This document shows, piece by piece, positions 47,054-56,246 of a stretch of DNA of 64,000 bases; position 1 is the first letter of the stretch, and each line of letters begins with the position of its first letter. The position numbers were made by a program, and so were the translations under genes. Source of the stretch: FEB-25 sp963726315 (GTDB lineage: Bacteria > Chloroflexota > Anaerolineae > Anaerolineales > UBA4823); the NCBI GenBank assembly GCA_963726315.1, contig CAVSBZ010000005.1:1550001-1614000 (forward strand), written 5' to 3'. Below the pieces are notes generated by a model, which worked only from the letters and a program-made list of their open reading frames with translations, was not told the DNA's origin and did not search any database.

Positions 47054-47657
47054 CCTGAGGATAATTGGGGGAAAAGCACGTGGGAGGCGCATCCGCTCCG
47101 TCCCTGGTACAACAACCCGACCGATCACAGATAAGGTGAGGGAAGCGTTATTTAACATTATCGGTGGGGATATCCAAGGAGCATCATTTTTAGATTTGTT
47201 CGCCGGGACCGGCAGTGTAGGCATTGAGGCATTGAGCAGGGGCGCGCAACACGTCTTGTTTGTGGAGCTAAAACGCCAGCCCATCGCGATCATCAAGGAA
47301 AACCTTAAAAGTACAGGGTTGCTCGAAGGGGCGGAGGTGACCCAGGCAGACGCGTTTACACTTTTGGAACGACCAATGATCAATGCGTTCGATTATGTAT
47401 ATATCGCTCCACCGCAGTATAAAGATATGTGGATGCGGGCAATGCTGTTAATCGATAAAAACATCGGGTGGCTCACGGAAGATGGATGGGTGATCGTGCA
47501 AATCCATCCGGTCGAATATCACAAGCTAAATGAAGAAAATTCCATTAAAAACCTGGTTGAGTTTGATATAAGACATTATGGGAGTACCTTGCTGGTATTC
47601 TATCAAAGGACAAAAAATGATGAGGAAGACGACACAACTTTGAATGCAAATAAATAA
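47046..47657 (+). CDS. rsmD: 16S rRNA (guanine(966)-N2)-methyltransferase RsmD family
   Basis: 203 residues. N-terminal RIIGGKARGRRIRSV, TRPITDKVREALFNI, SAM site FLDLFAGTGSVGIEALSRG, and the catalytic loop YIAPPQY in place of the common DPPY. The loop variant is the only oddity. GTG start overlapping the restored UroD-family stop region. C-terminal tail is acidic. No coaD follows, contrary to many genomes. Confidence 0.88.
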   Translation: MSDLRIIGGKARGRRIRSVPGTTTRPITDKVREALFNIIGGDIQGASFLDLFAGTGSVGIEALSRGAQHVLFVELKRQPIAIIKENLKSTGLLEGAEVTQADAFTLLERPMINAFDYVYIAPPQYKDMWMRAMLLIDKNIGWLTEDGWVIVQIHPVEYHKLNEENSIKNLVEFDIRHYGSTLLVFYQRTKNDEEDDTTLNANK

Positions 47658-47709
47658 TCGGAATTACTGCGGTCCGATTCATGATCCAGGTTTAGGTAAT
47701 CATCCAGTT

Positions 47710-47985
47710 AGTATTATGTAATTACTCACCGACTGAAAAATAACATCACACAATCAAAATTTGATAGGATTTCTCCTGTCCTATAGATATAAATAAAAGA
47801 GCACCCCATCCTCTCCCCCCAGAATCAGGGGGGACCAGACCTCCCCCACCACGCTCACAAAAACAGTTCGCTAGGCAACGAAAACATAAACACCATGTTT
47901 TTAGGGAGGAGTAATTATGTATGGGCTGTGCGATACTCGCGTTATTTTGTGTATTTACCAAATGGGTGAGTAGTTACAGTATTAT
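47710..47985 (+). mobile_element. Repeat module A (MITE-like), copy 2, with 8-bp flanking direct repeats
   Basis: Terminal inverted repeats GTAATTACTCACC (47718-47730) and GGTGAGTAGTTAC (47965-47977) enclose 260 nt. The exact direct repeat AGTATTAT flanks it at 47710-47717 and 47978-47985, as expected for a target duplication. Closely similar to 27292-27524, with a ~25-nt insertion near 47812-47842. Non-autonomous: no transposase, only the 18-codon mini-ORF. Confidence 0.75.
47917..47973 (+). CDS. Conserved 18-codon mini-ORF in repeat module A, copy 2
   Basis: ATG after GGGAGGAG; product MYGLCDTRVILCIYQMGE, stop TAG in the terminal repeat. Same length, frame, start and stop as the copy at 27464-27520. 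Function and expression unknown. Confidence 0.3.
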   Translation: MYGLCDTRVILCIYQMGE

Positions 47986-48183
47986 TGTAACTTCTCACAG
48001 GAGAAAGGATTTGGAACACGAACAGAGCGAAAGGAGGCGAAAAACGCAAAAAAACATAACAAAGAGCTGTTTTTGTAGCAGTATGGGCATCTAATTCTTG
48101 GTCAACGGATAAAATAACGGATTATCGGATAAAACATTACCCAATGTGGATGATTTAAGTGGATTCTATGACCTGAACATGTG

Positions 48184-48316
48184 ACGGTGAGAAATTACGC
48201 ACATATGGGTAAAGGTCAACCGGTATACGAATGCTTTCATTCAAGTCAACCATAGGAAAGCATTCTATACAGATGAAAACCAATCTGTACAGAAGTACAC
48301 TGATGTAATTACTCAC
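48184..48316 (+). repeat. Repeat module B (structured), copy 2
   Basis: Bounded by GGTGAGAAATTAC-like sequence (48186-48198) and GTAATTACTCACC (48304-48316). The stem GAATGCTTTC / GAAAGCATTC (48229-48238, 48256-48265) keeps pairing with an A-T where copy 1 has G-C. A second stem TACAGAT / ATCTGTA (48268-48274, 48283-48289) is identical. The preceding 47986-48183 shows nothing recognisable. Confidence 0.8.
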
Positions 48317-48359
48317 CAAGAGCAAAAACCACATTGATTATGGATAAACCACAGAGCAG

Positions 48360-48492
48360 ATTGCTCCCCGAAAAGCTGCGGGGACAGGTTCAAAAGACTT
48401 CGGAGTATGCAAGTGACCGTCAATTCTGAGAGCGTCCTTATCCCCCGAAAACCAGCGGGGATTCCGCAATGACAATATGGGTGAGTAGTTCC
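48360..48492 (+). repeat. Repeat module C, copy 2
   Basis: Closely similar to 27128-27283; contains the hairpin CCCCG / CGGGG around AAAAGCTG and CCCCCGAAAACCAGCGGGG, and ends in GGTGAGTAGTTCC (48480-48492) followed by AGTATTAT (48493-48500). The open frame 48313-48609 on the opposite strand merely crosses this repeat. Nothing else is visible up to 48622. Confidence 0.8.
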
Positions 48493-48622
48493 AGTATTAT
48501 TTTTAGAATAAATTGTAAAAATGGTTAATATTGAGAATTGGGTAAGCTGAACAAACATACGCGACAAAAAAAGCTCGTATGGCTTACCTTTATTCAGAAT
48601 TGATTCCATAATGGTAATAGGT

Positions 48623-51419
48623 TTAAATATTTAGCCAGCGGACTGCCAGACGAGGGAGATCACCGGCTGGACCGATTTTGGTGGTACAAGTGGGGAGTGA
48701 GTCGGTAAAAAGACGACCATATCGTTTGGACATGATCCGCCGGTCGAAAATGGCCACCACACCGCGGTCGGACTGGGTGCGGATCAAGCGTCCAAACCCC
48801 TGGCGAAAGCGTAATATCGCCTCTGGCAGAGAATATTCACTGAATGGATCGTCAAAAGTCTCCGATCGGGCAGCGACGATTGGGTCTGAGGGGACATCGA
48901 AGGGCAGCTTGACAATGACCAACACCGAAAGTGCCTCGCCGGGCACATCGACCCCTTCCCAGAAAGCTCGGGTTCCAAACAGGACAGCATGATCCTCGCT
49001 CTTAAAATTCTCGAGCAAGGTGCTGGCTGAAGCACCTTCTCCCTGTAGATAAACCTGAATACCCTTTTTAGACAAGTGATCCTTGATGCCGCTGTGGGTA
49101 CGTTTTAGTTGATCATATGAAGTGAAGAGAACCAGGGTTTTCCCACCTGTGGCAATACACAGATTCAGAATGCCTTGCTCAATGGCACGTTGGTGTCCGG
49201 AGCGATCGGAAGGCTCGGGGATATCATTGGCAATATATAGCAAGACCGAGGTCTCAAAATCAAAAGGCGAACCAACCGAAAGCTCGTAAGCATCTTCTGC
49301 ATTCAACCTGCCTTTGAGGTAATTGAACTCACCACCAGCGGTTAAGGTAGCTGAGGTGAGAATGACGGATGATTTCTCATTCCACAGATACTTTTGCATC
49401 AAAGGACCGATGTTCAGTGGCGCAGCATTGAGGGACATCTGTTTGGCATTGGGTTGGATCTCAAACCAGTAGATCGAATCGAGCGCGTGGCTCAAAGACC
49501 AGACCATCAAGATTATTTTGGATCTCGGTCAGGCGTAAATATAAATTCCTAAGGTTAGAGATGACGTCATCATCTTCCTCGGGCAAGCTTTCGCTAATTT
49601 CTCCAAGGGCTTGAAGCATTTTACTAATATTTTCCACCAATGGGCGCAGGGAAGTCTCACATTCTTCCCAGGCTGCCTCGACGTCCGCCCAGGCAGGTTG
49701 CGTGCGCGTGGCGGGTAAAATTCGCTCCTGATGAGCGTACATGCCAATGTCATTGCCTTCACGCTGTTCGAGGAGAAAATCGTCTATCGCATGGAAGAAA
49801 CCCTGGGAGGCAGTTTGAAAATGAAATGCCTCATCTGTAGCTTGCTGGATAAATCGGTCAATTGCAGCGAAATCAGAGGGAGGCACATTATTTTGGAGAA
49901 TACCGGTTAATTTACCAAGCCCACCGGAAGTCGGGCCTCCCAATTCTCTAATGGCACGATCCAGCATGTACTGAGTGATCTTAAAGCTTAATGCATTGGT
50001 GGTCGCTTCTTCCAGGTGATGGGCTTCATCGATAATGACATAATTGTAATCAGGCAGGACACGATTACCGGTGGCAACATCGGCGAGGAGCAAGGCATGG
50101 TTGACCACCAAGATATGAGACGAGAGAGCAGCCTGTCGAGCTCGATGGAACGGGCAAATCCCGCCACGTTTCAGGCAGTTATCGGTTGTACAGCCTTCAT
50201 CATCAGCGGATAATCGTAGCCATATATCACGCTCGATTGCACCATTCAAGTTGAGCTCATTGCGATCACCGCTGGCGGTTGATTGGAGCCATACCAGGAC
50301 TTTACCTAGCACCCGCATCTCATCTGCGGAGTCAGGTCCACGGCGACGGATGTTTTCCAGGCGACGGGGGCAAAGATAGTTCGAGCGACCTTTCATTACG
50401 GCAGCGGAAAGATTTATGCCCATGGCAGCACGTAGATCGGGGATATCCTTGTTGATCAACTGGTCTTGCAAGGTGATGGTGTTCGTCGAGACGATGACAC
50501 GCTGACCATTTTTCAAGGACCATAGTGCAGCTGGCAGGAGATACGCCATGCTTTTACCAATACCTGTGCCAGCTTCGACAAGCAGGTGGCGATTTTCTGA
50601 AAGGGCGCGGGTAACGGCGCGGAGCATCTCGATCTGTTGGGGTCGATACTCATAATTAGGAAAGTGATGAGAGAATATTCCACCTTGCTCCAAGGCTGAG
50701 GCAACCTCATCAGCATCGAGAGGTTGAGGTTGTGGGTTAGGCGATAGAGGAGTGAAATCTCTGGAGTTGTAGCTATCGAATATCGGACCAGAATAACCCT
50801 GCCTGACCTGCCTGGCAGAGATGGTCTCTTTAGACCTTGCACGGAGGGCATCATAGAAGAGGCCGTATCCTGCCCAGTCAATGCCCTCACCGAGATGCAC
50901 AATTTCTGCAAGCAGCTGTATGGGTAATTCTACGGCGATTTCGTATAGCGACCGGTAGACTGCACAAGTCACCCGTGCATCAGCTAATGCGCGGTGATTG
51001 GCGGTTAGTGGGATTTTGAGTGCCTGCCCAAGGGCACCCAAGCCATATCGACCAGCTGTTGGGAGCAGGACAGAAGCAACTTCGTAGGTGTCGCGAACTT
51101 CATTTCCTTTGAAAAGGCCTACTCTGCGCAGGAAGGATAGATCAAATCCGACATTATGACCAAGAATAGCTAAGTCGCCAACGAACTGCCGCAATTCCGG
51201 CAAGATATTCTGGATGGAGGGGGCTTCCAGAATCATGTGGTCGTTGATGCCGGTAAGCTGAGTGATGAACGGAGGAATTTTCCGACCAGGGTTGATCAGT
51301 GAAGACCATTCACCTTCAATTCGATTACCATTGAAGCGCACAGCTCCGATCTCAATGATGACATCTTTTTGTGGGTCAAGGCCAGTAGTTTCGATATCCA
51401 GGGCGACGATGGAATCCAT
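48623..51419 (-). pseudogene. dinG: DnaQ-type exonuclease/DinG helicase fusion, frame broken by one extra base
   Basis: Superfamily 2 XPD-like helicase with an N-terminal DEDD 3'-5' exonuclease domain, the Gram-positive DinG layout. ATG 51419 (MDSIVALDIETTGLD) was chosen over the upstream in-frame codon: it fits the exonuclease start and a TGGTATAATC lies seven nt before it. Exonuclease at about 1-165; Walker A VEAGTGIGKSMAYLLPA; Cys-rich segment DEGCTTDNCLKRGGICPFH; DEAHHLEE. The frame is lost around LDGLV (49470-49510) and resumes at LDSIYWFEIQPN, running through TSATLTAGG and FRQGFGRLIRT. One base removed gives 931 residues, normal for this fusion. Confidence 0.88.
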
Positions 51420-51425
51420 GCGGGG

Positions 51426-51435
51426 GATTATACCA
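51426..51435 (-). promoter_or_regulatory. Extended -10 promoter of dinG, immediately before the start codon
   Basis: TGGTATAATC on the minus strand; the TATAAT ends seven nt before ATG 51419, so transcription would start at or very near the start codon. Confidence 0.65.
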
Positions 51436-51534
51436 GTATGGGGAGGAGGTGAAATTGGTAAGAACAAGTATCACCTCCCTTGTCTAATCAGCGAAAAAAA
51501 GCTTAGAAGAGAGAGCGTAATAACCTCTACACGA

Positions 51535-51570
51535 ATAAAAATAGCTGTCTGCTAAGAAAAAGCAGACAGC
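51535..51570 (-). terminator. Terminator after the M20 peptidase gene
   Basis: Perfect 10-bp stem GCTGTCTGCT / AGCAGACAGC (51544-51553, 51561-51570). On the minus strand it is followed by TATTTTTATTC. Ends the udk-ppi-VTT-M20 unit. Confidence 0.88.
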
Positions 51571-51602
51571 AGGTAGAAATCCACATTGTGAACGGTTATA
51601 GC

Positions 51603-52965
51603 TTATGAGGCGCCGAATTCCTTCAAAATTCGGGCAACATGACTGGCACCCTTCAGGTAGAGGTCAAGACGGATGTTTTCGTTGGGAGCATGCCCCTGGG
51701 AGCCAGGATAACCAATCCCAGCAGTTACTACAGGTAGGTGAAGGTTATGCACAAAGGCATGGTTGGGACCGGAACCACCACTAAAGGGTACGATTTGCAT
51801 CGGCACCCCGTAGACCGGGCGAGCCGCTTCAACCACGAGGGCGACAAACGGATCATCCGGGTCGGTTCGGGCTGGCTTTTCACCACCAAGGAACTTAATC
51901 TTTAACGTCGGAGTAGCCTTGCTGATCGAGGTGAAGGCGTAATGAGGTGAGGACTTGATCAGGGGTTTGATCTGGGACGAGGCGGAAATCAACCTTGGCG
52001 GAGGCACGGGCGGGAAGTACGGTTTTAGAACCCTCGCCCTGGTAGCCGGAAGTCAAACCACAGATGGTGCAAGTAGGCTCGAACACTTCAGCGAGGCGCA
52101 ATTCCACGCCACTGGTAAGATTTCGTAAAAAATGATCGACTCCATAACGGGTGGTATATTCCTCTGACGTTTCAGGGAGAGCAGCAAAAAGCTCACGGTC
52201 ACGGGCGCTGGGTGGTTTGACCGTATCATAATGCCCGGGAAGCCTGATATGCTCATCCTCTCCTTTTAGGGACGATAGAGCCCAAACCAATCTCCAGGCA
52301 GCATTGGGAAATATAGAGCCGCCCAAGCCGGAGTGTACATCGATCCTGGCAGTCTCCACAGATAACTCGACGTAGCAAATCCCGCGCAGTCCTAAATATT
52401 GAATTGGAACTTCGCGATGGTCGACACCGCCAAACTCCCAGATACACGCATCGGCTTTGAGTAATTCGAGGTTGTCGAGTACGAAATCCTTTAAGTGAAT
52501 GCTGCTAATTTCCTCTTCGCCTTCGATGACAAACTTGATATTACAGGGCAGCTCGCCATCAACTGCCAGCAATGAATCGATGGCAAACAGGCGATTGACC
52601 AGGTGACCCTTATCATCACTGACCCCACGGGCGAAGAGTTTACCGTCCCTAAAGCTGGGCTCGAAAGGCGGGCTGTCCCACAGGTCAAGGGGCTCGGGAG
52701 GTTGGACATCATAATGGTTATAAAACAACAGGGTTTTATTTGAACGGCCAGGTCGCTCAGCATACACAACCGGAGCACCTCCGGTAGCAAAGATTTGCAC
52801 GAAAAACCCCCGGGACTTTAGCATCTCTGCTGCAAGAGCGGCACATTCTGTTAAGCCCCAATTCTGTGCAGCAACACTAGGCTGAGCACAGAATCGAGAC
52901 AACTCGGCAGTACTTTTATCCAAATTCTCATTAAGATAATTGTCATATTGCTGCATATCAATCAT
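51603..52965 (-). pseudogene. M20-family metallopeptidase (dipeptidase-like), frame broken by one extra base
   Basis: Zinc peptidase of the M20 carnosinase-like group. ATG 52965 overlaps the VTT gene stop (ATGA) with AGGAGT upstream. FYNHYDVQP, ARGVSDDKGH and IEGEEEISS carry the metal and catalytic residues. The frame is lost at GYSDVK and resumes with IKFLGGEKPARTDPDDPF through the C-terminal GGSGPNHAF and GHAPNENI. Removing one T from 51901-51903 (A on the coding strand) gives 453 residues, normal for the family. Both halves are conserved. Confidence 0.87.
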
Positions 52966-53519
52966 AGGATACTCCTGATCCAATCAACGAGATACTTTAA
53001 AAGAGCGCCACCCCCATAAGCAAAAGCCATCATTTTGATGGTCTCCCCAATCCAGGTCCATAACAAGAACTTGCGGACAGGCATTTTCAATGCACCAGCC
53101 GCTGCGCCTGTGATGTCAAAGAACGGATTTGGGATAGCAGTCAGCAGTAATATGGCTAATGCACCGTTCATTTTTAGCCACTCCGACATTTTTTCATATA
53201 TTTTTACCCGTTCGACCACGGGTTGGCTGCTAAAACCGAACATGTAGCCCGTCATTTCTCCCAGTGCTGCCCCAGCCCCGGCGGCTAAACCGACAGCCCA
53301 CGGGACTAAAGTGGTTCCCATTACTGATACGGCAAGGATTCCAGGAGCAGGGAAAAACACCGTGGCATAGGCTAGAAATGAAATCACAAAGATGCCAGGA
53401 TAGCCATATACCGCCAGTTGGGGAGCTTTATCAGCAACCGCATAAACAAATACTGTGATAATTACTACGACAATAAGGGAAAGTATACGCGCAGCAATCC
53501 CCACCCACCTGGATTTCAT
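52962..53519 (-). CDS. VTT/SNARE-associated (DedA-like) membrane protein
   Basis: 185 residues with about four to five membrane segments. The region GAALGEMTGYMFGF and the later AIPNPFFDITGAAAGALKM are typical VTT-domain features (family includes DedA/TVP38 lipid scramblase-like proteins). Role inferred as membrane lipid homeostasis. Translationally coupled to the M20 gene by a 4-nt overlap; five nt after the cyclophilin gene. Confidence 0.85.
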   Translation of the reverse strand: MKSRWVGIAARILSLIVVVIITVFVYAVADKAPQLAVYGYPGIFVISFLAYATVFFPAPGILAVSVMGTTLVPWAVGLAAGAGAALGEMTGYMFGFSSQPVVERVKIYEKMSEWLKMNGALAILLLTAIPNPFFDITGAAAGALKMPVRKFLLWTWIGETIKMMAFAYGGGALLKYLVDWIRSIL

Positions 53520-53524
53520 ACTGC

Positions 53525-54037
53525 TTATTGTTCCAGGATTGTCACTGAGAGCAGTTTCGCCGATGGAGAATCACGCTTGGATGGGTCGCGGGGAGGGATT
53601 GAAAGTAGGGTATCCATCCCGTCAGTGACCTGACCAAAAACACTATGCTTGTTATCAAGCCAGGGAGTGGCTATATGCGTAATAAAGAATTGTGAACCAT
53701 TTGTATTTGGCCCTGAGTTAGCCATGGAAAGGATACCTGGCTTATCGTGCCTTAGATTTGAGTTAAACTCGTCCAGAAACTTGTAGCCGGGTCCACCCAT
53801 GCCGGTACCAGTCGGGTCACCACCCTGGACCATGAAATCGGAGATCACACGGTGAAAAACTGTCCCATCATAAAAGCCCTGGCGGGCAAGGAAAACAAAG
53901 TTATTAACCGTCAAGGGCACTTTATCGGCAAATAACTTTACAGTGATATTACCCTTATCCGTATTCAAGATGGCAGAATAACTTTTTTTAGGATCAATCT
54001 CCAAAGTTGGAGGTTGAGACCATTGTAAATTTGTCAT
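53525..54037 (-). CDS. Cyclophilin-type peptidyl-prolyl cis-trans isomerase
   Basis: 170 residues, no signal peptide, so cytoplasmic. NFVFLARQGFYDGTVFHRVI, the DFMVQGGDPTGTGMGGPGYKF loop and NGSQFFIT carry the active-site Arg, Phe and Gln residues. Catalyses proline isomerisation in protein folding. AAAGGA lies seven nt before ATG. Confidence 0.94.
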   Translation of the reverse strand: MTNLQWSQPPTLEIDPKKSYSAILNTDKGNITVKLFADKVPLTVNNFVFLARQGFYDGTVFHRVISDFMVQGGDPTGTGMGGPGYKFLDEFNSNLRHDKPGILSMANSGPNTNGSQFFITHIATPWLDNKHSVFGQVTDGMDTLLSIPPRDPSKRDSPSAKLLSVTILEQ

Positions 54038-54049
54038 GATTGTATCCTT

Positions 54050-54694
54050 TCAGGAATATGATTGGTGAAAACGAAGCAATGCTTCTATACGGGCTACGAC
54101 CATATCCATGGCGACCGTGTTCAATCCACCTTCGGGAATGATCACATCGGCATAGCGCTTGGAGGGTTCGACGAATTCCATATGCATTGGTCGAACAGTC
54201 GACATATACTGGTTGATTACAGATGTGCCGGTACGGCCGCGTTCGGCGATATCACGCTCGAGGCGACGAATAAAACGGATATCTGCGTCGGTATCGACGA
54301 AGATTTTCACATCGAACAGCTCGCGAAAACCCTGTTCAGCAAGAATTAAGATACCCTCGACTAGAATGACCGGCTGGGGCTCAATATGGATGGTATTGTT
54401 GGTCCGGGTATGGGTTTTAAAATCATAAACAGGGAGCTCGACGGATTGAAAATTCTTCAACTGCTTGATATGAAAGACCAATAAACTTGTTTCGAGAGAG
54501 TCGGGATGGTCAAAATTAATCAGGCCTCGTTGGGCAGGTTCCAACTGGTCAAGATTTTTATAATATGCATCATGGGGGAGGAGAGCGATATGATTTGCAC
54601 CCACCCGGTCGATGATCACTTTAGCAACGGTTGATTTACCCGAGCCAGTACCGCCAGCAATGCCGATAACAAGAGGGGGTGTACGATTTGGCAT
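54050..54694 (-). CDS. udk: Uridine kinase
   Basis: Pyrimidine salvage: phosphorylates uridine and cytidine. ATG 54694 (MPNRTPPLVIGIAGG) is preferred over the upstream in-frame codon at 54802; 214 residues, the family size. P-loop GIAGGTGSGKST, DAYYKN, NFDHPDSLET and RRLERDIAERGRT. A TATAAT ends six nt before this ATG and there is no Shine-Dalgarno sequence, so the mRNA may be leaderless. Confidence 0.93.
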   Translation of the reverse strand: MPNRTPPLVIGIAGGTGSGKSTVAKVIIDRVGANHIALLPHDAYYKNLDQLEPAQRGLINFDHPDSLETSLLVFHIKQLKNFQSVELPVYDFKTHTRTNNTIHIEPQPVILVEGILILAEQGFRELFDVKIFVDTDADIRFIRRLERDIAERGRTGTSVINQYMSTVRPMHMEFVEPSKRYADVIIPEGGLNTVAMDMVVARIEALLRFHQSYS

Positions 54695-54796
54695 GTTGGA
54701 ATTATACTGGAATACGACTATTGAGGGTAGATAACAGTATGGAGAGATGGTGATAAATAAAAAATTCAGACAACGCGCATGCGTTGCCTGTTGGTG

Positions 54797-54869
54797 AGCC
54801 ACCGAAGGGAATCGAACCCTTGACCTAACGTTTACGAAACGCTTGCTCTACCGGCTGAGCTACGGTGGC
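54797..54869 (-). tRNA. tRNA-Thr (CGT anticodon)
   Basis: Cloverleaf on the minus strand: acceptor GCCACCG / CGGTGGC, D-arm GCTC...GAGC, anticodon arm AGCGT-TTCGTAA-ACGTT with anticodon CGT (reads ACG), T-arm with GGTTCGATTCC. The 3' CCA is not encoded. Driven by the extended -10 at 54892-54901. Confidence 0.95.
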
Positions 54870-54891
54870 AATCGGGAGATGGAAGCGACGG

Positions 54892-54901
54892 GATTATACC
54901 A
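54892..54901 (-). promoter_or_regulatory. Extended -10 promoter of tRNA-Thr
   Basis: TGGTATAATC on the minus strand, 22 nt before the tRNA 5' end; weak -35. Confidence 0.6.
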
Positions 54902-54968
54902 CAGCAAATATGAGAAGCGTATTGACGGATTACGAAGAACATAATTGCGTAAATGCTGGAGGGGCATT

Positions 54969-56246
54969 ATGCGCATAGCCATGTTGTCTTACCACACCTG
55001 TCCGTTGGCAACCTTAGGAGGTAAGGATACCGGGGGAATGAATGTTTATGTGCGGGAAATTACCCGCCAGCTTGGTGCATTGGGAATCCACGTGGATGTA
55101 TTCACAAGGTCGCAAAATGAGCATGTCCCGCATGTTCTCCATGATTTAGGGTACGGCAACCGCATCGTGCATATACCAGCTGGTCCAGAATATCCCATAC
55201 CCAGAAAAGAGCTGGTAACTTATCTCCCGCAATTCGTGGAAGGAATTCAAGAATTCACAAGAAATAAAGGAATCGCCTATGACCTGATCCACAGCCATTA
55301 CTGGATGTCGGGATTGGCTGCAATAGAACTTAAAAAGGATTGGGGAACTCCTTTCTTGCATATGTTCCATACTCTGGGATTGATGAAAAACCGAGTGGCA
55401 CAGTCACCAGATGAGGTCGAAGGGGAGTATCGAATTAATGGCGAGCGAGAAGTACTAAAATCCGCAGATAAAATCATAGCAGCAACTACCGCGGAAAGCG
55501 TGCAATTATTATGGCTTTACCAGGCGGATGATAGTAAAGTGATCATCATTCCACCTGGGGTAGACGTATGCAAGTTCTATCCGATACCGCCGGATGAAGC
55601 GAAGGATTACATTGGAATGCCTCCATGCGGACGAATGCTCCTCTTTGTGGGCAGGATGGAACCACTGAAAGGTCTAAATGTATTGATCGAGGCGATTGGG
55701 ATCATGCGTGACAATGAAGTACTCAAACAGAATCCTTTTTGTTTGGCGATCATTGGTGGTGATCCGGACGACTGCACTGACGAACCAAACATTGAACTTT
55801 CACGCATAAAAGAATTAACCAAGCACTACGGTCTGCAAGATCTGGTAACCTTTTTAGGCAACCGGAGCCAGGATTCACTTCCGTATTATTATTCAGCTGC
55901 TGAAGCTGTGGTGGTACCATCACAGTACGAGTCATTCGGTATGGTGGCGTTGGAAGCGATGGCATGCGGGGTACCAGTAGTGGCATCACAAATAGGAGGG
56001 TTAGCTTACCTGGTGCAGGACGGGGTGACAGGCTATACCGTGCCTGTGGATGAGCCGGTTGAGCTGGCAAAACGTATAACGATGCTACTTCAGGACCCAA
56101 GTCTCCGAGACAGTATGGGGGAGCAAGCCGTCAGACTGGCACAAGATTATGCCTGGGATAAGATCGCCGCAAAACTCCAGCCTGTGTATGAAAGCATGCT
56201 AGGCGTTCCTGCGGGCAATCAGCGAAGCAACAGCACGACGATGTGA
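54969..56246 (+). CDS. GT4-family glycosyltransferase (MshA / sucrose-phosphate-synthase-like)
   Basis: 425 residues from ATG 54969, chosen because GGAGGGG lies five nt upstream; the in-frame start at 54945 has no such signal. MLSYHTCPLATLGGKDTGGMNVYV N-terminal loop, HSHYWMSG, LFVGRMEPLKG, and the donor-site EAMACGVPVVASQIGGL are typical of retaining GT4 enzymes such as MshA. The donor is probably UDP- or GDP-sugar; the acceptor is unknown. Its 3' end overlaps the convergent methyltransferase gene by 48 nt. Confidence 0.9.
   Translation: MRIAMLSYHTCPLATLGGKDTGGMNVYVREITRQLGALGIHVDVFTRSQNEHVPHVLHDLGYGNRIVHIPAGPEYPIPRKELVTYLPQFVEGIQEFTRNKGIAYDLIHSHYWMSGLAAIELKKDWGTPFLHMFHTLGLMKNRVAQSPDEVEGEYRINGEREVLKSADKIIAATTAESVQLLWLYQADDSKVIIIPPGVDVCKFYPIPPDEAKDYIGMPPCGRMLLFVGRMEPLKGLNVLIEAIGIMRDNEVLKQNPFCLAIIGGDPDDCTDEPNIELSRIKELTKHYGLQDLVTFLGNRSQDSLPYYYSAAEAVVVPSQYESFGMVALEAMACGVPVVASQIGGLAYLVQDGVTGYTVPVDEPVELAKRITMLLQDPSLRDSMGEQAVRLAQDYAWDKIAAKLQPVYESMLGVPAGNQRSNSTTM

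Noticed and set aside
48313..48609. 98-residue open frame in the second repeat cluster
   Set aside because: Crosses repeat module C and is not open in the other copy; no start signal.
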